A stretch of 64,000 nucleotides of DNA from an uncultured Alphaproteobacteria bacterium (GTDB lineage: Bacteria; Pseudomonadota; Alphaproteobacteria; Caulobacterales; Parvularculaceae): NCBI GenBank assembly GCA_902826095.1, contig CADEDN010000003.1, positions 124,001 to 188,000 on the forward strand. The letters are read 5' to 3'. The notes below the pieces were generated by a model that saw nothing but the letters and a program-made list of their open reading frames with translations, did not search any database and was not told the origin of the DNA. The first letter of the stretch is position 1; each line of letters begins with the position of its first letter. Of the stretch, positions 7,843-26,511 are shown piece after piece. The translations under genes and the position numbers were made by a program.

Positions 7843-8343
7843 TCAGCGCGCGCACTCAATCTTTCCGAGCAGCCATTCGATGCCGGAAAGGTGTTGCAGG
7901 TCGTGACTTGCGAGAAAATGTGCGAGCCCGCCAAGCGTCACATCGCCGCTGCCTTCAAAGGCGCCTGTTCGAGCAAGATCGGACGCCTTTAGCGATCGCA
8001 GCATGCGGACCGTTTGAGCCCGCGCCGCCGAGAACGCATCAAAGGCGGCGTCAACGGCCGTCTGGTCATATTGGCGCTCGACAGCAAGAGCGATCCCGTC
8101 GATCGAGGGAAGCCGTGGGTGCCGCTCCGACAAGACCCGTGCAAAACGCTTCTGATATCCTTCGATATCGATGTCTCTCAAATGGCAGACCTGTTGGCGC
8201 ACGGTCAGCGCCTCGCCGGGCGAGCCGGTCCAATCTTCTGGCGCGAAATCTAATCCCGCGTTGGGGCAGCGCTGCAGCCTACGACCAAGCGCTGTCGGGA
8301 AGTCGGCGAGGTCAGTGAAGAGATCGTCGATATCGGCGGTCAT
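7843..8343 (-). CDS. DinB-like superfamily protein
   Basis: A 166-residue protein with the helical-bundle features of the DinB/YfiT metal-binding superfamily: VRQQVCHLRDIDIEGY near the N-terminus, supplying one metal-ligand histidine, and LAHFLASHDLQHLSGIEWLL near the C-terminus, supplying two more with HxxxH spacing. Members are often thiol-dependent transferases or damage-inducible proteins; the substrate here is unknown. GAGGA lies upstream of the ATG at 8343. It is transcribed against the ribosomal cluster, between rplA and rplJ, where no gene is expected. Confidence 0.8.
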   Translation of the reverse strand: MTADIDDLFTDLADFPTALGRRLQRCPNAGLDFAPEDWTGSPGEALTVRQQVCHLRDIDIEGYQKRFARVLSERHPRLPSIDGIALAVERQYDQTAVDAAFDAFSAARAQTVRMLRSLKASDLARTGAFEGSGDVTLGGLAHFLASHDLQHLSGIEWLLGKIECAR

Positions 8344-8601
8344 CGGCTGGTCCTCGTTTCTACCCTCGGCGCTTTCGTAATTCGACGGCGCCCACTGCTA
8401 AAGCGGGATATTCTAATGATCCCCCTTGTTTTCCTCATGCGGACCTGTATCAAGCCCGCCTCGCGGGACCGGTTCGCCGGCTCCGCACCCTGTCCAAGAC
8501 TGCGGGCGTCCTTATTCCCCCGGGAAGACGGTCTTAAATCGCCCCGCATAGACGGAAAGCCATTGGATCGCCGGTTCCTCCGGACGGATCCCTTTGACCT
8601 T

Positions 8602-8692
8602 CTGGGGCAGGCTCCAGCGCATCGAGGCGCGGGGCCGAAAGGTTCCAACCTTCAGGGCGCGAAGACGACGTCGGCGGGCGCGGTGTCCGCCG
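8602..8692 (+). promoter_or_regulatory. Candidate L10 autoregulatory leader
   Basis: The 379 bases before rplJ (8344-8722) hold no coding frame on the plus strand. Close to the gene are three successive hairpins: CTGGGG/CTCCAG (8602-8617), AAGGTT/AACCTT (8639-8652) and CGGCGG/CCGCCG (8672-8692). In many bacteria the L10-L12 complex represses rplJL by binding a structured leader at this place. The match is by position and structure only; the consensus motif was not verified. No convincing promoter was found further upstream. Confidence 0.35.
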
Positions 8693-8722
8693 GCGAACGG
8701 CCAAGGAAGGGAAAGCCGTCCG

Positions 8723-9235
8723 ATGGACAGAACCCAGAAGGCGGATCAGATCGAGTGGGTCGGCAAGGTGTTCGACAAGAACGTCGTTGTCGTCGTGGCG
8801 AATGGCGGCCTTTCGGTCGCTCAGATGACGGAGCTTCGCAGCGAGTTAGGCAAAGCGGGCGCCGGCATGAAGGTCGTCAAGAACACGCTCGCCAGGATCG
8901 CCATTTCCGAAAAGCCGGCCAGGAAGGTCGCCAATCTCTTCAAGGGCCCGACGGCGATCGCGTATTCCGAGGACCCGGTCGCAGCGGCGAAAGTCGTCGA
9001 GGCCTACGCCAAGAAGAACGAAAAGCTCGTCATTCTCGGCGGCGCCATGGGCGCGGAAGTGATGGATCGGGCGGGCGTCAAGGCGCTCGCGTCGATGCCG
9101 TCGCGCGAAGAACTGCTCGGCCAGATCGTCCAGACGATCATGTCGCCGGCTGCAAACCTCGTCAGCGCCATCACGGCGCCGGGCGCGCAGCTCGCCGGCA
9201 TCGTCGAGACCCTGGAGAAGAGAGAAGCGGCCTGA
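8723..9235 (+). CDS. rplJ: 50S ribosomal protein L10
   Basis: A 170-residue protein beginning MDRTQKADQIEWV, as in other alphaproteobacterial L10, with VVKNTLARIAI and FKGPTAIAYSEDPVAAAK. Its C-terminal helix anchors the L7/L12 dimers of the stalk. The ATG at 8723 was chosen over upstream in-frame codons, which are Arg-rich and not L10-like. GGAAGG lies about 12 bases before it. rplL follows after 52 bases. Confidence 0.97.
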   Translation: MDRTQKADQIEWVGKVFDKNVVVVVANGGLSVAQMTELRSELGKAGAGMKVVKNTLARIAISEKPARKVANLFKGPTAIAYSEDPVAAAKVVEAYAKKNEKLVILGGAMGAEVMDRAGVKALASMPSREELLGQIVQTIMSPAANLVSAITAPGAQLAGIVETLEKREAA

Positions 9236-9287
9236 GCGCCAGGCGGCGCCTGCCGGACATTCAACCGATTAACTGAGGAACCTGAAA

Positions 9288-9662
9288 ATGACTGACCTGA
9301 ACAAAATTGCGGAAGAGCTTGTCGGCCTGACCCTCCTGCAGGCGGCGGAACTGAAGACCATCCTGAAGGACAAATACGGCATCGAGCCGGCGGCGGGCGC
9401 CGTTGCGGTCGCGATGCCGGGCGCCGGCGCCGCCGCGGCGGTCGAGGAGAAGACGGAATTCAACGTCGTTCTCGTCGATGCGGGCGCGAAAAAGATCGAA
9501 GTGATCAAGGAAGTCCGCGCGATCACCGGTCTTGGCCTCAAGGAAGCCAAGGACCTCGTCGAGGCCGGCGGCAAGACGGTCAAGGAAGCCGTCAGCAAGG
9601 TCGAAGCCGAAGAAATCAAGAAAAAGCTCGAAGCGGCCGGCGCCAAGGTCGAGCTCAAATAA
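9288..9662 (+). CDS. rplL: 50S ribosomal protein L7/L12
   Basis: A 124-residue protein: N-terminal dimerisation helices ([20 protein letters not shown]), an Ala/Gly-rich flexible hinge at about residues 34-52, and the C-terminal factor-binding domain ([32 protein letters not shown]). L12 recruits translational GTPases to the ribosome. GAGGA precedes the ATG. Length and hinge are normal. It is separated from rpoB by about 400 bases. Confidence 0.97.
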   Translation: MTDLNKIAEELVGLTLLQAAELKTILKDKYGIEPAAGAVAVAMPGAGAAAAVEEKTEFNVVLVDAGAKKIEVIKEVRAITGLGLKEAKDLVEAGGKTVKEAVSKVEAEEIKKKLEAAGAKVELK

Positions 9663-9812
9663 GCCGTTTCCGCCGGTTCTTTTCCTGGTTGCGGGCGATC
9701 GCGGCGTCGCCGCCCTCGACCCGCCGCCAGGCGCGGAATTCGGTGCGTCGGCTTCGCGGCGGCTCCCTGTGCGGTTGTTAAGAATTTTCTTGACAAAAGC
9801 ATTTCAGGGGGG

Positions 9813-9841
9813 TTGCGGCGCCCGGCCGGCGCCCCTATTAA
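9813..9841 (+). promoter_or_regulatory. Weak candidate promoter ahead of rpoB
   Basis: In the 398-base rplL-rpoB interval, TTGCGG (9813-9818) and TATTAA (9836-9841) are 17 bases apart. A better TTGACA at 9790-9795 has no matching -10 box. The interval could also be only a processed spacer of an rplJL-rpoBC transcript. Confidence 0.3.
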
Positions 9842-9996
9842 CGACGTTCGCTTTTGACGGGCCCTCCAATTTGCGGGATCCCGGCGACGGCGGCAGGCGA
9901 TGCGGCGACGTGCTTCGGAAAATCGGGAATTGAAAATTTAACGGCTTGAAGCCCCCGGGCGCTCAAGGAGCGACCGTCGCGGGCGTTTTCGCGCAT

Positions 9997-10019
9997 TCGT
10001 TTCGCATCAAGCGAAACGA
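9997..10019 (+). promoter_or_regulatory. Stable hairpin in the rpoB leader
   Basis: TCGTTTCGC, loop ATCAA, GCGAAACGA: a perfect 9-bp stem about 40 bases before the rpoB start. There is no T run, so it is not a terminator. An RNase III processing site lies between rplL and rpoB in E. coli, and this could be an equivalent or a translational control element. Confidence 0.4.
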
Positions 10020-10060
10020 GACCCGAACGCGCGGTCAAAGTCGCTGGTGCGAGGAAAAAG

Positions 10061-14137
<4,077 letters not shown>

Positions 14138-14140
14138 GGT

Positions 14141-14653
14141 ATGAGAATTGGCGCGCTCCTCGTAATGATGCTGGCTTGGGCGCCGCAAAAAGTGTTGGCC
14201 GACTATGTGCTGAGCATGGTCAATGCTCAGTGCAAAGACGGCTTTCTCATGGTCGGGCTGATTTCTGTTCCCAATTATCCGCTTCCCGGTGAAGCGGAGT
14301 ATCCGATGGGGCTTCGAACGTTAGGACAACTGGCAGCTGAAAAGACTTTTGAGTGTCCAACGTCCGACGGGAAAATCGCCGTTGAAGTTCCATTCTATTA
14401 CCCCGGATCGGCTCGCGGGATGTGTGGAGCGCAGGACACCGCAAGGTTAAGGTTGGTCGAATATAAGGGTGGCGACGTTGTTCGTCAGGCATGGATCGAA
14501 AGATCACATGGTTGGTGCGCGTCGCAAACGAGACAGATTCGAATTGGGCATGGGGCATTCAGTATATGCAGCCGGCCTTTCGACGAAAAAGAAAAAGACC
14601 CTATGTCGCTAGATGCGACGGGCGACTGCATAGATCTTACTAATCGAGACTGA
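14141..14653 (+). CDS. Cys-rich secreted protein inserted between rpoB and rpoC
   Basis: A 170-residue protein with a signal peptide ([18 protein letters not shown], cleavage near residue 20) and six later cysteines in the contexts AQCKD, FECPT, GMCGA, GWCAS, SICSR and GDCID, which fits three disulfides in a periplasmic protein. No family recognised. The ATG is three bases after the rpoB stop and the overlapping GGGTGAGGT can serve as its ribosome site, so it is probably translationally coupled to rpoB. Its DNA is more A/T-rich than the neighbours (about 43-58% G+C in the lines counted), which suggests recent acquisition. rpoC starts 25 bases after its stop. Confidence 0.75.
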   Translation: MRIGALLVMMLAWAPQKVLADYVLSMVNAQCKDGFLMVGLISVPNYPLPGEAEYPMGLRTLGQLAAEKTFECPTSDGKIAVEVPFYYPGSARGMCGAQDTARLRLVEYKGGDVVRQAWIERSHGWCASQTRQIRIGHGAFSICSRPFDEKEKDPMSLDATGDCIDLTNRD

Positions 14654-14678
14654 ATCGATACCAATTAGAGAGGCTCAC

Positions 14679-18875
<4,197 letters not shown>

Positions 18876-18896
18876 ACGGTCGCGCATCACTCACCA

Positions 18897-18928
18897 GACG
18901 GCGGCCGCAGGGGCCGCCGTCGCTTTTT
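18897..18928 (+). terminator. Intrinsic terminator after rpoC
   Basis: GACGGCGGCC and GGCCGCCGTC form a perfect 10-bp stem with a 5-base loop, then GC and five T. It ends the rpoBC transcript and lies only about 30 bases before the sulfotransferase start. Confidence 0.93.
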
Positions 18929-18960
18929 CGAGAGGCTGAATCGGACGACTCTTCGATCGC

Positions 18961-19917
18961 ATGACCGACCCAACGAAACCTGCCGCTGGCGACGACATCG
19001 TTTTTGTCTGCGGCGCTCTGCGCTCCGGCACGACTCTCCTGCGGCTGATGGTGAATGACCATCCGGCGCTCTCAAATCCCGGCGAGATGGATTTCCTGTT
19101 AGAGCCGCCGCCCAAGAAGAACGGCCGTCACGACATGGCGGCCTACGCCCATGAGCTTTCCTTCAATCGCGTATTTGAAAAGCTGAAACTCACGATCGAT
19201 CCGGCGCTCGGGTACGAAGATCAAGTCCGGGAATTCGTCCGTCAATTGCAGTCCCCCGCAAAACGGCTGTCGATCAACATTCACCGGCATTTCGACAGAA
19301 TTCCGGCGATATTTCCGAAAGCGCGCTTTGTGCGCCTGCTGCGCGATCCGCGGGATGTCGCAAAGTCGTCAATCGGCATGGGATGGGCCGGTAACGTATA
19401 TTTCGGGGTCGACCACTGGATCGCTTCCGAGCGCGATTTTGAAAAACTCGCCGCGATGGTCGAGCCGGCGCGGATTCACACGCTGAAATACGAGGATCTG
19501 CTGAGGGAGCCAGTGGACCGCCTGATTGATCTTTGCACATTCCTGGGCGTTCATTTTGACCCCGCAATGCTTAATTATCCGAGCCACACGACCTACGGGC
19601 CGCCCGATCCAAAGCTGATCGGCCAATGGAAAAGGGAGCTTTCGCCGGAAGAGATAGCGCTAATTGAAGGCAAGATCGGCGACATGCTGAAGGCCAGGGG
19701 GTATGAGCGGTCACACCTTTCCCCGGTAATCCCGGGCGCCATTCGAAAATCCATGCTTGCCCACGAGAATAGGCTCAGGCGCTGGCGGTTTTCCCTCGGC
19801 CGCAATGGGGTGTTTCTGACCGGACTCGACCTCTTAACTCGCCGGTTGCCTGTGGAACCGCTGCGCGACCTTACGCGCCGGCGCCTCGCGTCGCGCGAGG
19901 CGCGTTTTCTGAAATAG
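18961..19917 (+). CDS. Sulfotransferase family protein
   Basis: A 318-residue protein with both PAPS-binding signatures: the 5'-phosphosulfate loop VCGALRSGTTLLRLM at residues 15-29, and a 3'-phosphate loop FVRLLRDPRDVAKSSIG near residues 122-138. Such enzymes move sulfate from PAPS onto carbohydrate, lipid or protein hydroxyls; the acceptor is unknown. No Shine-Dalgarno sequence is seen before the ATG, so the start is uncertain. The gene is flanked on both sides by terminators and has no related neighbours, which makes it an isolated insertion between rpoC and rpsL. Confidence 0.82.
   Translation: MTDPTKPAAGDDIVFVCGALRSGTTLLRLMVNDHPALSNPGEMDFLLEPPPKKNGRHDMAAYAHELSFNRVFEKLKLTIDPALGYEDQVREFVRQLQSPAKRLSINIHRHFDRIPAIFPKARFVRLLRDPRDVAKSSIGMGWAGNVYFGVDHWIASERDFEKLAAMVEPARIHTLKYEDLLREPVDRLIDLCTFLGVHFDPAMLNYPSHTTYGPPDPKLIGQWKRELSPEEIALIEGKIGDMLKARGYERSHLSPVIPGAIRKSMLAHENRLRRWRFSLGRNGVFLTGLDLLTRRLPVEPLRDLTRRRLASREARFLK
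19881..19910 (+). terminator. Terminator inside the 3' end of the sulfotransferase gene
   Basis: GCGCCTCGCG, loop TCG, CGCGAGGCGC: a perfect 10-bp stem followed by GTTTTCT. It lies within the last codons of the gene at 18961-19917 and encodes part of an Arg-rich tail. Confidence 0.65.
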
Positions 19918-20028
19918 CGGAAAGCTGCGGGAAGCGCAGGATTTCCGGGCAATTCCTGCATATGGTTCGGCGCTCCTTCGGCGTTTCGCCGTTGGCCAAA
20001 AATTTCAACAAATTGGCGCTTCGCTCTA

Positions 20029-20057
20029 TTGACCCACCCCATTCACCCATCTAGGAA
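20029..20057 (+). promoter_or_regulatory. Predicted promoter of the rpsL-rpsG-fusA unit
   Basis: TTGACC (20029-20034), 17-base spacer, TAGGAA (20052-20057). The -35 box matches five of six consensus positions and the -10 fits the loose alphaproteobacterial pattern. It gives a leader of about 165 bases before rpsL. The whole interval 19918-20229 contains no other recognisable gene. Confidence 0.55.
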
Positions 20058-20229
20058 GAGCGCCGCTGAAAGGCCGGCCGTCAGTCCATCTGATACGCGG
20101 TCAGTTTAGCCGAAAAGAGTTCCGGGTTTCGGGCGGCGCCCCCCAAAGAGGGAAGCCGCTCGTTTGCGTCGTTTGCGGCAAACCGCATGCGGCGCGCCCG
20201 AAATGCTGCAACGACTTTCTGGAGTGCGC

Positions 20230-20601
20230 ATGCCGACGATCCAACAGCTGATCCGCAAGCCGCGGAGCCCGCGCCGGAAGATCAACAAGGTTCCTGCGAT
20301 GCAGCAGAACCCGCAAAAGCGCGGCGTCTGCACGCGCGTCTACACGACGACGCCGAAAAAGCCGAACTCGGCGCTGCGCAAGGTCGCGAAAGTGCGCCTG
20401 ACCAACGGCTTTGAGGTCATTGGTTACATCCCGGGCGAAGGTCACAATCTTCAGGAGCACTCGGTCGTCTTGATCCGCGGCGGCCGCGTCAAAGACCTTC
20501 CGGGCGTTCGTTATCACATCATTCGCGGCGTCCTCGACACCCAGGGCGTCAAGGACCGCAAGCAGCGCCGTTCGAAGTACGGCGCCAAGCGTCCGAAATA
20601 A
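20230..20601 (+). CDS. rpsL: 30S ribosomal protein S12
   Basis: A 123-residue protein with [16 protein letters not shown] and [16 protein letters not shown]. Lys43 and Lys88, where streptomycin-resistance changes occur, are both present, so the sequence is of the sensitive type. S12 lies at the decoding centre. The ATG at 20230 follows GGAG; the upstream extension of the frame is not S12-like. First gene of the streptomycin operon. Confidence 0.98.
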   Translation: MPTIQQLIRKPRSPRRKINKVPAMQQNPQKRGVCTRVYTTTPKKPNSALRKVAKVRLTNGFEVIGYIPGEGHNLQEHSVVLIRGGRVKDLPGVRYHIIRGVLDTQGVKDRKQRRSKYGAKRPK

Positions 20602-20613
20602 GCGAGGGCACCC

Positions 20614-21084
20614 ATGTCACGTCGTCACCGCGCCGAGAAACGCGAAATTCATCCCGATCCGAAATTCGGCGATCTCCACGTTTCGAAGTTCATGAATTAC
20701 GTCATGTATGACGGCAAGAAGTCTGCGGCCGAAAAGATCGTCTACGGCGCGCTTGAGCGGATCGAAGGCAAGCTTCGCCGCCCGCCGGTCGACGCCTTCA
20801 AGGAAGCGCTCGACAACGTCATGCCCTCGATCGAGGTGCGTTCGCGGCGCGTCGGCGGCGCGACCTATCAGGTCCCGGTTGAAGTGCGCCCGGAGCGCCG
20901 GATGGCGCTCGCCATGCGGTGGATCATCACCGCCGCGCGCGGTCGCAACGAAACGACAATGGTCGACCGCCTCTCAAACGAGATCATGGACGCGGCGCAA
21001 AACCGCGGCTCCGCCGTCAAGAAGCGCGAAGACACGCACCGCATGGCGGAAGCGAACCGCGCCTTTTCGCATTACCGCTGGTAG
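20614..21084 (+). CDS. rpsG: 30S ribosomal protein S7
   Basis: A 156-residue protein, normal for the family, starting [12 protein letters not shown] and containing [20 protein letters not shown] and the C-terminal [16 protein letters not shown]7 initiates assembly of the 30S head and sits at the E-site mRNA exit channel. It starts 12 bases after rpsL. In E. coli S7 represses this operon; nothing specific was seen here. Confidence 0.98.
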   Translation: MSRRHRAEKREIHPDPKFGDLHVSKFMNYVMYDGKKSAAEKIVYGALERIEGKLRRPPVDAFKEALDNVMPSIEVRSRRVGGATYQVPVEVRPERRMALAMRWIITAARGRNETTMVDRLSNEIMDAAQNRGSAVKKREDTHRMAEANRAFSHYRW

Positions 21085-21114
21085 CGGACGTCAGAGTTTC
21101 AAGGAACGAGCCCC

Positions 21115-23193
<2,079 letters not shown>

Positions 23194-23227
23194 AAGCAGC
23201 TTTGCGGGACGGCGCGGTCCTTCAATT

Positions 23228-23256
23228 GAAGACAACCGCGGTCGGAAAACTAGAAT
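23228..23256 (+). promoter_or_regulatory. Weak candidate promoter before tuf
   Basis: TAGAAT (23251-23256) is a good -10 box. The best -35 at 17 bases is GAAGAC (23228-23233), and a better TTGAAG is two bases too far away. tuf may have its own promoter in addition to read-through from fusA. Confidence 0.3.
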
Positions 23257-23286
23257 AGAAAGTCGTCAGGAGACGGAGAAGGTAAA

Positions 23287-24462
23287 ATGGGAAAAGCCAA
23301 GTTTGAACGCAACAAGCCGCATGCGAACGTCGGCACGATCGGTCACGTCGACCATGGCAAGACGACCCTGACGGCCGCGATCACCAAGTATTTCGGCGAG
23401 TTTCGCGCCTATGACCAGATCGATAACGCGCCGGAAGAGCGGGCGCGCGGCATCACCATCAACACCGCGCATGTCGAGTATGAGACGCCGAACCGCCACT
23501 ACGCTCACGTCGACTGCCCGGGCCACGCCGACTATGTGAAGAACATGATCACTGGCGCCGCGCAGATGGATGGCGCGATCCTCGTCGTCTCCGCCAATGA
23601 CGGCCCGATGCCGCAGACCCGCGAACATATCCTGCTCGCGCGCCAGGTCGGCGTTCCGGCGATCGTCGTTTACATGAACAAGGTCGACATGGTCGACGAC
23701 CCGGAACTGCTCGACCTCGTCGAGATGGAAGTTCGCGAACTTCTGACGAAATACAATTTTCCGGGCGACGACATCCCGATCATCCGCGGCTCGGCTCTCG
23801 CTGCGATGGAAGGCCGCGACCCGGAGATCGGCGAGAAGTCGATCCGCGCCCTCTTGAAGGCCGTCGATGAATCGATCCCGACGCCGGCGCGCCCGGTCGA
23901 CCAGCCATTCCTGCTGCCGATCGAGGACGTGTTTTCGATCTCGGGCCGCGGCACCGTCGTGACGGGCCGGGTTGAGCGCGGCGTCGTCAATGTTGGCGAC
24001 GAACTTGAAATCGTCGGCATTCGCGCGACGACGAAGACGACCTGCACCGGCGTTGAGATGTTCCGTAAGCTGCTCGATCGCGGCGAGGCCGGCGACAATG
24101 TCGGCGTGCTCCTGCGCGGCGTCGAGCGCAACGGCGTCGAGCGCGGCCAGGTTCTTTGCAAGCCGGGTTCAGTCACGCCGCATACGGACTTCATCGCGGA
24201 AGCCTACATCCTGACGAAAGAGGAAGGCGGCCGCCACACGCCGTTCTTCACCAACTATCGTCCGCAGTTCTACTTCCGGACGACGGACGTGACGGGCGTC
24301 GTCACGCTGAAATCGGGCGTCGAGATGGTCATGCCCGGCGACAACGCCGAGCTTAATGTCCAGCTCATCGTGCCGATCGCGATGGAAGAAAAGCTTCGCT
24401 TCGCCATCCGTGAAGGCGGCCGCACCGTCGGCGCCGGCATCGTCGCGAAGATCGTGAAATAA
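23287..24462 (+). CDS. tuf: Elongation factor Tu
   Basis: A 391-residue GTPase with [19 protein letters not shown], the switch I motif [33 protein letters not shown] and the C-terminal barrel ending [11 protein letters not shown]. It carries aminoacyl-tRNA to the ribosome. AGGAGACGGAGAAGG provides the ribosome site. Only one copy is in this window; alphaproteobacteria often have a second copy elsewhere. Confidence 0.98.
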   Translation: MGKAKFERNKPHANVGTIGHVDHGKTTLTAAITKYFGEFRAYDQIDNAPEERARGITINTAHVEYETPNRHYAHVDCPGHADYVKNMITGAAQMDGAILVVSANDGPMPQTREHILLARQVGVPAIVVYMNKVDMVDDPELLDLVEMEVRELLTKYNFPGDDIPIIRGSALAAMEGRDPEIGEKSIRALLKAVDESIPTPARPVDQPFLLPIEDVFSISGRGTVVTGRVERGVVNVGDELEIVGIRATTKTTCTGVEMFRKLLDRGEAGDNVGVLLRGVERNGVERGQVLCKPGSVTPHTDFIAEAYILTKEEGGRHTPFFTNYRPQFYFRTTDVTGVVTLKSGVEMVMPGDNAELNVQLIVPIAMEEKLRFAIREGGRTVGAGIVAKIVK

Positions 24463-24472
24463 GAGAGTGAAA

Positions 24473-24496
24473 GCGCGGAGCCTGCAAGCTCCGCGC
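24473..24496 (+). terminator. Hairpin between tuf and rpsJ
   Basis: GCGCGGAGC, loop CTGCAA, GCTCCGCGC: a perfect 9-bp stem eleven bases after the tuf stop, followed by CGCAGTTTAG. The T run is short, so it may be a partial terminator or attenuator between the str and S10 units. Confidence 0.5.
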
Positions 24497-24547
24497 CGCA
24501 GTTTAGAGCATTAGACCGGACGAAAAGGCCCAAGGGCGAGGAACCAA

Positions 24548-24859
24548 ATGCAACAGAATATCCGCATCAGGCTCAAAGCCTTTGATCACCGCGTGCTTGA
24601 CGCCTCCACCAAGGAGATCGTCAACACGGCGAAGCGCACCGGCGCGCAGGTCCGCGGACCCATTCCGCTGCCGACGCGCATCGAGCGCTTCACGGTCAAC
24701 CGGTCGCCGCACATCGACAAGAAAAGCCGCGAGCAGTTCGAAATGCGCACGCACAAGCGCGTTCTCGACATCGTGGACCCGACGCCGCAAACGGTCGACG
24801 CGCTGATGAAGCTCGACCTTTCCGCCGGCGTCGACGTTGAAATCCGCCTCGGCGCATAA
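24548..24859 (+). CDS. rpsJ: 30S ribosomal protein S10
   Basis: A 103-residue protein with [20 protein letters not shown] and [20 protein letters not shown]. It is part of the 30S head and, as NusE, of antitermination complexes. First gene of the S10 unit. GAGGAACCAA precedes the ATG. No separate promoter was identified in the 85 bases after tuf, so transcription may enter from tuf. Confidence 0.97.
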   Translation: MQQNIRIRLKAFDHRVLDASTKEIVNTAKRTGAQVRGPIPLPTRIERFTVNRSPHIDKKSREQFEMRTHKRVLDIVDPTPQTVDALMKLDLSAGVDVEIRLGA

Positions 24860-24872
24860 GGGAGCGGGAGAC

Positions 24873-25559
24873 ATGCGTACAGGATTGCTCGCGCGGAAGG
24901 TCGGCATGACCCGCGTTTACGGCGGCGAAGGAGAACACATCCCGGTGACGGTGATGGATCTTCAAGGATGCCAGGTCGTCGGCCAGCGCACCAAGGAGAA
25001 GCATGGCTACGTCGCCGTCCAGCTCGGCGCCGGCCCAGCGAAGGCCAAGCGGCTTTCAAAAGCCGACCGCGGCCAGTTTTCGAAAGCGAATGTCGAGCCG
25101 AAAGGCCATCTCGCCGAGTTCCGCGTCAGCGACGACAATCTAGTCGATGTCGGCGCAGAATTGTCGCCCGCTCATTTCCTAGTCGGCCAGAAAGTCGACG
25201 TGACCGGCGTGACGATCGGCAAGGGATTCGCCGGCGCGATGAAGCGCCATAATTTCGGCGGCCTTCGCGCCACGCACGGCGTCTCGGTTTCGCACCGCTC
25301 GCACGGATCGACCGGCCAGCGTCAAGACCCCGGCAAGGTGTTCAAGGGAAAGCGCATGGCCGGCCACATGGGCGACGTTCAGTGCACGACGCAGAATGTC
25401 GAGGTCGTGCGCATCGATGAAGACCGCGGATTGATACTCTTGAAAGGCGCAATTCCCGGACCGAAGGGCGGCTGGGTCGAAATCCGCGACGCCGTCCGTA
25501 CGGCTGCGCCGAAAGATCTGCCAAAGCCCGCCGCAATCAAGGCGAAAGCTGGAGCCTAG
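24873..25559 (+). CDS. rplC: 50S ribosomal protein L3
   Basis: A 228-residue protein starting [16 protein letters not shown], with the conserved loop [20 protein letters not shown] that reaches the peptidyl-transferase region; its Gln is the PrmB methylation site in E. coli. GGGAGCGGGAG precedes the ATG at 24873, 13 bases after rpsJ. Confidence 0.97.
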   Translation: MRTGLLARKVGMTRVYGGEGEHIPVTVMDLQGCQVVGQRTKEKHGYVAVQLGAGPAKAKRLSKADRGQFSKANVEPKGHLAEFRVSDDNLVDVGAELSPAHFLVGQKVDVTGVTIGKGFAGAMKRHNFGGLRATHGVSVSHRSHGSTGQRQDPGKVFKGKRMAGHMGDVQCTTQNVEVVRIDEDRGLILLKGAIPGPKGGWVEIRDAVRTAAPKDLPKPAAIKAKAGA

Positions 25560-25560
25560 A

Positions 25561-26178
25561 ATGAAACTCGACGTCGTCAGTTTTGACAAAGGTAAGGCGG
25601 GATCGATTGATCTCGCGGACGAGGTGTTCGGCCTCTCGCCGCGCGGCGACATTCTGCACCGCTGTGTGACCTGGCAGCTCGCCAAGCGTCACCAGGGCAC
25701 ACATAAATCAAAGCCTCGCAACGAAGTCAAAGCGACTTCGAAGAAGATGTACAAGCAAAAGGGCACTGGCGGCGCGCGTCATGGCAACAAGGCGGCGCCG
25801 CAGTTCCGGGGCGGCGGCACCGCGCACGGACCGCGCCCGCGCAGCCGCGCGTTCGGCCTTCCGAAGAAGGTGAGGAAGCTCGCGCTGAAGCACGCTTTGT
25901 CGGCGAAACAGGCGGCGAAGGAGCTGATCATCGTCGACTCGATCGCGCTCGACGCGGCGAAGACGAAAGCGCTCGTCGAGCGCTTTCAGAAGCTCGGATT
26001 CACGAACGCGCTCATCGTCGATGCGGAAATCAACGAGAATTTCGGCGTCGCCGCGCGAAATATCCCGAATGTCGACGTTTTGCCGGCGGTCGGCGCCAAT
26101 GTGTACGACATTCTCCGCCGACAGAAACTCGTGTTGACAAAGGCGGCGGTCGCCAGCCTTGAAGCGAGGCTGAAATGA
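25561..26178 (+). CDS. rplD: 50S ribosomal protein L4
   Basis: A 205-residue protein. The extended loop lining the exit tunnel reads [20 protein letters not shown], then [10 protein letters not shown]. In E. coli L4 represses the S10 operon at both transcription and translation; whether that holds here is unknown. It begins one base after the rplC stop and overlaps rplW by four bases (ATGA). Confidence 0.97.
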   Translation: MKLDVVSFDKGKAGSIDLADEVFGLSPRGDILHRCVTWQLAKRHQGTHKSKPRNEVKATSKKMYKQKGTGGARHGNKAAPQFRGGGTAHGPRPRSRAFGLPKKVRKLALKHALSAKQAAKELIIVDSIALDAAKTKALVERFQKLGFTNALIVDAEINENFGVAARNIPNVDVLPAVGANVYDILRRQKLVLTKAAVASLEARLK

Positions 26179-26501
26179 AAAGGCCGCAAAAGAAACTAAC
26201 GCCGACGGCCGGCGCCGAGCGCCACTTCAACACGCTGATCTCGCCGGTGATCACGGAGAAGTCGACGCTCGCCTCCGAGCATAACCAGGTGGTCTTCCGC
26301 GTTCCCCTTGAGGCGTCAAAGCCGGAGATCGCCGAAGCGGTCGAGGCGCTTTTCAAGGTCAAGGTGAAGTCGGTCAACACGCTTCGCAACAAAGGCAAGA
26401 ACAAGCATTTTCAGGGCCGCCCCTATACGCGGTCGACGGTCAAGAAAGCGATCGTGACCCTCGAAGAAGGTCACGCGATCGATGTGACCGGTCGGATTTG
26501 A
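26175..26501 (+). CDS. rplW: 50S ribosomal protein L23
   Basis: A 108-residue protein with [20 protein letters not shown] and [21 protein letters not shown]23 is the docking site for trigger factor and SRP at the tunnel exit. The start overlaps the rplD stop, so translation is coupled. It has about ten extra residues at the N-terminus ([11 protein letters not shown]) compared with typical L23. Confidence 0.96.
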   Translation: MKRPQKKLTPTAGAERHFNTLISPVITEKSTLASEHNQVVFRVPLEASKPEIAEAVEALFKVKVKSVNTLRNKGKNKHFQGRPYTRSTVKKAIVTLEEGHAIDVTGRI

Positions 26502-26511
26502 GGTAGGAGTC

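Noticed and set aside
7734..8318. 194-residue open frame opposite the DinB-like gene
   Set aside because: The DinB frame has family motifs and a ribosome site. This opposite frame is Arg/Ser-rich, has no ribosome site and covers an intergenic stretch.
9790..9795. Perfect TTGACA in the rplL-rpoB interval
   Set aside because: No -10-like box lies 16-19 bases downstream, so it was not called a promoter.
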